Source: Archangium primigenium
GTDB taxonomy: Bacteria; Myxococcota; Myxococcia; Myxococcales; Myxococcaceae
DNA: 64,000 nucleotides
Assembly (NCBI RefSeq): GCF_016904885.1
Contig: NZ_JADWYI010000001.1
Location: 5,766,001-5,830,000 of the forward strand
Direction: 5' to 3'
Position numbers and translations under genes: made by a program. Below the pieces are notes generated by a model. The model was not told where the DNA came from. It did not search any database and saw only the letters and a list, made by a program, of their open reading frames with translations. Shown here piece after piece: positions 59,996 to 64,000 of the stretch (position 1 is its first letter; the number at the start of each line of letters is the position of its first letter).

Positions 59996-60913
59996 ATGCG
60001 CCGTGTCCCGCTGCTCGTCGCCGTCGCCATCACCCTGCTGAGTGCGAGCACGCCCGTGCGCGCGCAGGACGACCATGCCCACACCGAATCCATCGCCCTC
60101 GCGGGAGGCGCGGACTGGCGCTCCCTGGCCCAGGACTGGCTCATCCTGCCGGAGGGGAGCCAGACGCTGGCGGGCAACCTGCGCTTCCTCACCGCCGAGG
60201 GGGGCCTGGGGGAAGGGCCGCTGCGCTTCACGGACGTGCTCCTGGTGGACGTGAACGGGCGGATGGCGGTGGGCGGCCGGAGCGAGGTGTTCGGCGGGCT
60301 CACGCTCTTGCCCAAGCAGCCCAGCCGCACGGGCGAGGTGGTCTGGCAAGGCGTCCAGCTGGGCGGGCGCGTGGGCCTCGGCGAGCGCTACGCGGCGTCC
60401 CTGCGGGCGCAGGTGGGCCCCACGCTCGCGCACACGGGCAACTGGCTGATGGCCGAGCTGGCCATGGAGGGCCGCAAGAGCCTGCACGAGACGCTGGTGC
60501 TGCAGGGGCTGGTGGGCGCGAGCGCCACGGGGCTGCGCCTGGACGACGGCGCGCGGCGGCTCGGCTTTGGCGAGGTGGTGGCGGACGGGACGCTCATCTT
60601 CCGCGAGCCTCGGGGCATGGTGGCCATGTGGCTGGGCACGCAGCTGCGCTTCCCCGTGGGCCGGTTCGCCTCGCCGGGCAGCGCGCGGGACGCGCTCGAT
60701 CCCCAGACCCGCGTGCAGTTCCGCCTGGGCGGCGTGCTGTCCTACATCGACGAATGGGACATCTTCGCCGAGTTCTCCGTGTCGGACCGGGGCGAGCTGA
60801 GCAATCCCTCCACCACCCTGCCCATCCTCGATGGGGGCTTTGATCAGACGACCCTGACCCTGGGCCTGACCCGGCGCTTCCACCGCGAGGACAGCCGACG
60901 GCGGTCGCGGTAG
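59996..60913 (+). CDS. Outer-membrane-like beta-barrel protein
   Basis: A 305-residue protein with a signal peptide (about 1-23, ending VRAQ). The rest alternates polar and hydrophobic residues with Gly and aromatic residues at strand ends (QLGGRVGLGERYAASLRAQV, VRFRLGG-like RVQFRLGGVLSYIDEWDI, TTLTLGLTRRFHRE). This is the pattern of small outer-membrane barrels. The C-terminus is basic rather than ending in Phe. GGAGGGGA precedes ATG 59996 by five bases. It is directly followed by the toxin-like gene (3 bases apart), but a shared role is not evident. Confidence 0.75.
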   Translation: MRRVPLLVAVAITLLSASTPVRAQDDHAHTESIALAGGADWRSLAQDWLILPEGSQTLAGNLRFLTAEGGLGEGPLRFTDVLLVDVNGRMAVGGRSEVFGGLTLLPKQPSRTGEVVWQGVQLGGRVGLGERYAASLRAQVGPTLAHTGNWLMAELAMEGRKSLHETLVLQGLVGASATGLRLDDGARRLGFGEVVADGTLIFREPRGMVAMWLGTQLRFPVGRFASPGSARDALDPQTRVQFRLGGVLSYIDEWDIFAEFSVSDRGELSNPSTTLPILDGGFDQTTLTLGLTRRFHREDSRRRSR

Positions 60914-60916
60914 CCC

Positions 60917-61717
60917 ATGTGCCCTCCAGGTCTCCGACGCCTGCTCCTCCTGTGTGGAGCCCTGATCCAAGCCGCGTGTGCCTTCCCCATGCCCCATCGG
61001 GGTGGGCCCGGCATGCGGCCCGTGGGACGCTCTCCAGGCGTGACGTCTCGCTACGAGCAATCCTGCGCACTCCATCCCGCCTGTGCGACTCCCTCGCTCA
61101 GCGGAGAACTGGTCGCCCCGGCGGTCTTGAACACCACGGTCAAGGTGGTGCAGACGGTGCGTGGCGTGCTGACCTTGAAGGACTTCCTGGACGAACAGGA
61201 AGTGGCCCAGGTCGAGGACATCCTCGTGCAATGCGCCAGGGACGCGGATTTTCAGGTCAACGAGCGAGAGTATGGTCGGGGCAAGGTCCCGGACGACAAC
61301 GAGTGTGAACGGGTCGTTCGTCACGACCGGGATGGTGGCGAGGTGACGCGTGCCATGGAACTCGGGACGATGAAGCACGCGGAAGCTTTCGCGTGTGTCG
61401 AACGGCGTCTGGGCCCGCGATTTCCCGAGCATCTGAGCCGGGAACCTCGTTACGGCAGGAGCCCCTCCACGGGCGGGTATGCGCTCAGCGATAGGAAGAA
61501 AGACTCGCTCGTGCCGGACATCGTCCTGCATTTCATGCGCGATGCGAACAGGATCCAACGCCTCTACGACTTCTACTTTCCCTGCACTCGCCAGAAAAAG
61601 AGCAATCCCCTGGGCGAGGCGGAACAAACGCTTCGAGACAAGCTGGGGAAGTACGAACGGCTTCCGGGCGCGCACCCTCGATCCCTCGTCACCCCCCAGC
61701 TGGGAATCAGCCGATGA
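60917..61717 (+). CDS. Lipoprotein toxin-like protein with degenerate PD-(D/E)xK nuclease-like domain
   Basis: A 266-residue protein. The lipoprotein signal ends GALIQAACAF (Cys21). A ~55-residue linker (22-75) precedes a C-terminal domain (about 78-255) with ELGTMKHAEAFACVERRLG, LVPDIVLHFM and IQRLYDFYFPCTRQKK. I associate PDxV...YDFKFPC with nuclease-type polymorphic toxins in myxobacteria and RHS proteins. Here the expected Lys is Tyr (DFYFPC), so catalysis may be lost or altered. It overlaps the DUF3396 gene (ATGA), as a toxin overlaps its immunity gene. Outer-membrane lipoprotein exchange toxins of the SitA type are the likely relatives. The start (ATG 60917) gives the lipobox. Confidence 0.74.
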   Translation: MCPPGLRRLLLLCGALIQAACAFPMPHRGGPGMRPVGRSPGVTSRYEQSCALHPACATPSLSGELVAPAVLNTTVKVVQTVRGVLTLKDFLDEQEVAQVEDILVQCARDADFQVNEREYGRGKVPDDNECERVVRHDRDGGEVTRAMELGTMKHAEAFACVERRLGPRFPEHLSREPRYGRSPSTGGYALSDRKKDSLVPDIVLHFMRDANRIQRLYDFYFPCTRQKKSNPLGEAEQTLRDKLGKYERLPGAHPRSLVTPQLGISR

Positions 61718-62685
61718 GCCACCCATGGCCCGTCATCCGCCATGTCTCCGCACGGGATCCCGGACGACTGGTCGTACGTGAGGTCATCCGGCTCGTGCTG
61801 TACCTGCCATGCGATCACGTGGAAATCGCCGGCCAGGTGAGCCAGGTTTTCGAGACGTATCTGCGGTCCGTGAGCGGCCATCCCCTCCCCTTCTCCGAAT
61901 ACTCTCTGGGAGGGGACACGACCCCGCTGAGAGCGGACGGTTGGACGCGGATTCGCGACGCCCTGTCGCCTCCTCGAGGAGAACGCTTCCTGGAGGACGA
62001 GGACGACGAGGCGTATGTCGATCGCCGGGTGAAGGCCGGGTTCCAACGGATGGTTCAGCTGTCGAGCCTGGACGCGGGCGTCAGTGGCTTCGGCTTCTTC
62101 TATTGGGCCCGGCTCCCATGGCGCGAGCCCGTGGAGGATGAGGTCAGTCTACTGAGCCTGTCCTGGCCCACGGAGTACCTCGCGGCGCAGGGGTCCGAGC
62201 ACCTGCGAACACTGCTGATTCAATTGGCCTCCCTGCTGCCATTTTCCTCGGGGCATGCGGGCCTCGCGTTCTCCTCTCCGAACCTCCAGGGACCTCCGCT
62301 GGAACGGGTCCGCGACGAGGCGCTCCGCTACCCAGGCGTCGAGGTCACGCACGGGCAGCGCTTCCTCGGGGCCTGGATCGACGGCATCCATTGGCTCAAC
62401 TTCCTGGGTCCCGACGCCTTGAAGGCCCAAGGTGGCATCGAGGCCCTGCGCTCCAAGCTGCGGGCGCCGGAGACGCTCCTCCAGGAGATGCCCGGGGGCG
62501 GGGCCCTCGTGACCTTGGGCGCCGAGCCCGAGGCGGGAGACCTGGCCCAGGGGCAACGGCTGCCCGCGTACCGAGAACTGGCGCATGTCCTGGACGCCAC
62601 ATTGCTTCCCTGTCCACCCCAGCTCACCTGGCGAGGGTGGTTGCCCGAAGAACCCCGTCGCTGGTGGCGGCGATTCCTCGACTGA
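61714..62685 (+). CDS. DUF3396 type VI immunity-like protein
   Basis: A 323-residue cytoplasmic protein. The region EYLAAQGSEHLRTLLIQLAS, then SGHAGLAFSSPNLQG and GIHWLNFLGPDALKAQGGIE matches DUF3396, found in immunity proteins of nuclease effectors (for example the TsiV-type partners of VRR-NUC effectors). Trp/Arg-rich segments near the end (RRWWRRFLD) are unusual. ATG 61714 overlaps the upstream stop, so translation is coupled. It is probably the protector against the neighbouring toxin-like lipoprotein; this is inferred from family and context. Confidence 0.82.
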   Translation: MSHPWPVIRHVSARDPGRLVVREVIRLVLYLPCDHVEIAGQVSQVFETYLRSVSGHPLPFSEYSLGGDTTPLRADGWTRIRDALSPPRGERFLEDEDDEAYVDRRVKAGFQRMVQLSSLDAGVSGFGFFYWARLPWREPVEDEVSLLSLSWPTEYLAAQGSEHLRTLLIQLASLLPFSSGHAGLAFSSPNLQGPPLERVRDEALRYPGVEVTHGQRFLGAWIDGIHWLNFLGPDALKAQGGIEALRSKLRAPETLLQEMPGGGALVTLGAEPEAGDLAQGQRLPAYRELAHVLDATLLPCPPQLTWRGWLPEEPRRWWRRFLD

Positions 62686-62741
62686 GGCCACCCGGAGACT
62701 CGTGCGATGGTGCGGCCTCCTATCCCTGGGAGGCTCTCCGC

Positions 62742-63992
62742 ATGCGCTGTCGTTCCGCCGTTCCGCTGCTCCTGCTGTCGTGGTGGCTGTGCTGGCTTCC
62801 CGGTGCCCGCGCCGCCGAGCTCACCGTGTGGCATGGCTACCGGGCCTCCGAGCGCGCCGCGCTGGAGAAGGTCGTCGCCACGTTCAACGCGGCCCAGGGC
62901 GACAAGGGCACGCGCGTGAAGCTGCTCGCGATTCCCTCGGACGCCTTCACCGACAAGATCTCCGCCACCCTGCCCCGCGGCACCGGCCCGGACGTGTTCG
63001 TCTTCCCGCAGGATCGGCTCGGCGGCTGGGTGGAGGGCGGCAACCTGCTCGAGCCGCTCGATTTCTTCCTCGAGCCCGCCGTGCGCGGGCGCTACGTGCC
63101 CGGCACCCTGGAGGCCCTCACCTACCGCGGCACCGTCTACGCCCTGCCCCTGGACTTCAAGTCCATCACGATGCTGTACAACAAGAAGCTGCTGCCCACG
63201 CCGCCGCGCTCCACGGGCGAATTGCTCAAGGCGTGCAAGACGCTGGGCGCGAGCCCCGCGGGCCAGGGCGGCGTGTGCCTCGCCTACCCGTACACGGACT
63301 TCTACTACCACGCGGCCTTGATGCAGGCCTTTGGCGGGCGCGTGTTCGACCCCGGCCCCAAGGTGCGCCTGGACGCGCCGGAGAACGTCAAGTCGCTCGA
63401 GTTCCTGCTCAAGTGGACGGCGCAGAAGGGACTGCTCCCGGCCGAGCCCTCCACCGCGCTCGTCACCTCGCTCTTCAACGAGGGCAAGGCCGCCATCGTC
63501 TTCTCCGGGCCGTGGTTCATCGGGGAGATCGCCCCGGGCGTGGACTACGGGCTCGCGCCGCTGCCCACCGTGGACGAGGCGGGCGGCAAGCCCATGCGGC
63601 CCTGGCTCACCGTGGAGGGCGTGGCCATCTCCTCGAGCTCCAAGCACAAGGACGCCGCGTTCGCCTTCCTCGCCTACCTCACCGGGCCCGAGGGCGCGCG
63701 GGTCATGGCCCTGGAGGGTCGGCAGAACCCGGCGCTCGCCCAGGTGTACGAGGATCCGGCGGTGGCGAAGGATCCCGTGCTGTCGGCCATCCGCGAGCAG
63801 GCGCGCACGGCGGTGGCCATGCCCAACCTGCCGGAGATGACCATGGTCTGGGGCCCGGCGACGTCGGCCATGAACGCCGTGTCCCACAAGCTCTCCCCCC
63901 CCAAGGCCGCCCTGGAGGAGGCCCAGCGCACGGTGCAGAAGGAAGTGAAGGCCCTGCGGCGGGGCACCGTGGAGGCCGCGCCCAAGCCCTGA
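62742..63992 (+). CDS. Sugar ABC transporter substrate-binding protein (MalE-type)
   Basis: A 416-residue extracytoplasmic solute-binding protein, family 1. The signal peptide ends LPGARAAE (about residue 25). AELTVWHGYRASERAALEK, GPDVFVFPQDRLGGWVEGGN, YALPLDFKSITMLYNKKLLP and GKAAIVFSGPWFIGEIAPGV are typical of maltose/maltodextrin-binding proteins. GGGAGG precedes ATG 62742 by about nine bases. Permease and ATPase genes are expected just beyond the right edge. With the GlgE operon and trehalase it fits alpha-glucan or trehalose use, but the sugar is not proven. Confidence 0.93.
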   Translation: MRCRSAVPLLLLSWWLCWLPGARAAELTVWHGYRASERAALEKVVATFNAAQGDKGTRVKLLAIPSDAFTDKISATLPRGTGPDVFVFPQDRLGGWVEGGNLLEPLDFFLEPAVRGRYVPGTLEALTYRGTVYALPLDFKSITMLYNKKLLPTPPRSTGELLKACKTLGASPAGQGGVCLAYPYTDFYYHAALMQAFGGRVFDPGPKVRLDAPENVKSLEFLLKWTAQKGLLPAEPSTALVTSLFNEGKAAIVFSGPWFIGEIAPGVDYGLAPLPTVDEAGGKPMRPWLTVEGVAISSSSKHKDAAFAFLAYLTGPEGARVMALEGRQNPALAQVYEDPAVAKDPVLSAIREQARTAVAMPNLPEMTMVWGPATSAMNAVSHKLSPPKAALEEAQRTVQKEVKALRRGTVEAAPKP

Positions 63993-64000
63993 GGGCCGGG

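Overview
The window is high-GC DNA with strong G/C at third codon positions and tightly packed genes. It suggests a myxobacterium, most likely of the Cystobacter/Archangium type. Support comes from a DUSAM-repeat protein, several Ser/Thr kinase-like membrane proteins, many orphan histidine kinases with PAS/GAF domains, repeat-bearing lipoproteins, a lipoprotein toxin-like gene with a DUF3396 partner, a cytochrome P450 and a stand-alone polyketide acyltransferase. I saw no rRNA, tRNA, CRISPR array or intact insertion sequence.

Layout. 0-5.6 kb: a GH37 trehalase with an N-terminal EF-hand (cut by the left edge), a secreted and a membrane protein of unknown function, and a cytochrome P450. 5.6-10.7 kb (minus strand, probably one operon): a periplasmic cyclohexadienyl dehydratase/chorismate mutase fusion, a LysR regulator, a membrane-anchored pseudokinase and a NarL-type response regulator. 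10.8-19 kb: a TauE-like permease, a PAS histidine kinase, a patatin with a possible outer-membrane tail, an NGLAF-repeat lipoprotein and a HAD 5'-nucleotidase. 19-29 kb is a rearranged accessory island. Two near-identical membrane proteins flank a lipoprotein + DUSAM pair, a third copy survives as a fragment, and two tandem double-histidine-kinase hybrids lie between, the first with a probable frameshift in a homopolymer. 29-34 kb: an RsmJ-like methyltransferase, an AAA ATPase + TOPRIM (DUF3226-like) pair resembling split OLD-type defence genes, a GAF-GGDEF diguanylate cyclase and FtsB. 34-44.7 kb: an AsmA-like protein, a Fur-family regulator with a cysteine-less TlpA-like lipoprotein, an FmdB zinc ribbon, a PQQ-type sugar dehydrogenase, an AurF-like diiron oxygenase and a PHP protein.

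45-52.3 kb is the best-defined pathway. glgE, treS, mak and glgB overlap or nearly touch and encode the whole GlgE route from trehalose to branched alpha-glucan (trehalose to maltose, to maltose-1-phosphate, to linear glucan, to branched glucan). With the trehalase at the left edge and a maltose-type ABC binding protein at the right edge, the window holds several parts of trehalose/alpha-glucan metabolism, although the edge genes are far from the operon. 52.4-64 kb: a DoxX protein, an orphan PKS acyltransferase, a second pseudokinase with PEGA domains, a PD-(D/E)xK nuclease-DUF2075 helicase, a LysE exporter, an outer-membrane-like protein, the toxin/immunity-like pair and the sugar-binding protein.

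The items most worth a second look are the lipoprotein/DUSAM island with its duplication scars, the ATPase-TOPRIM pair, the single-gene nuclease-helicase, the toxin-like lipoprotein that has lost a catalytic lysine, and the two pseudokinases that have lost different catalytic residues.
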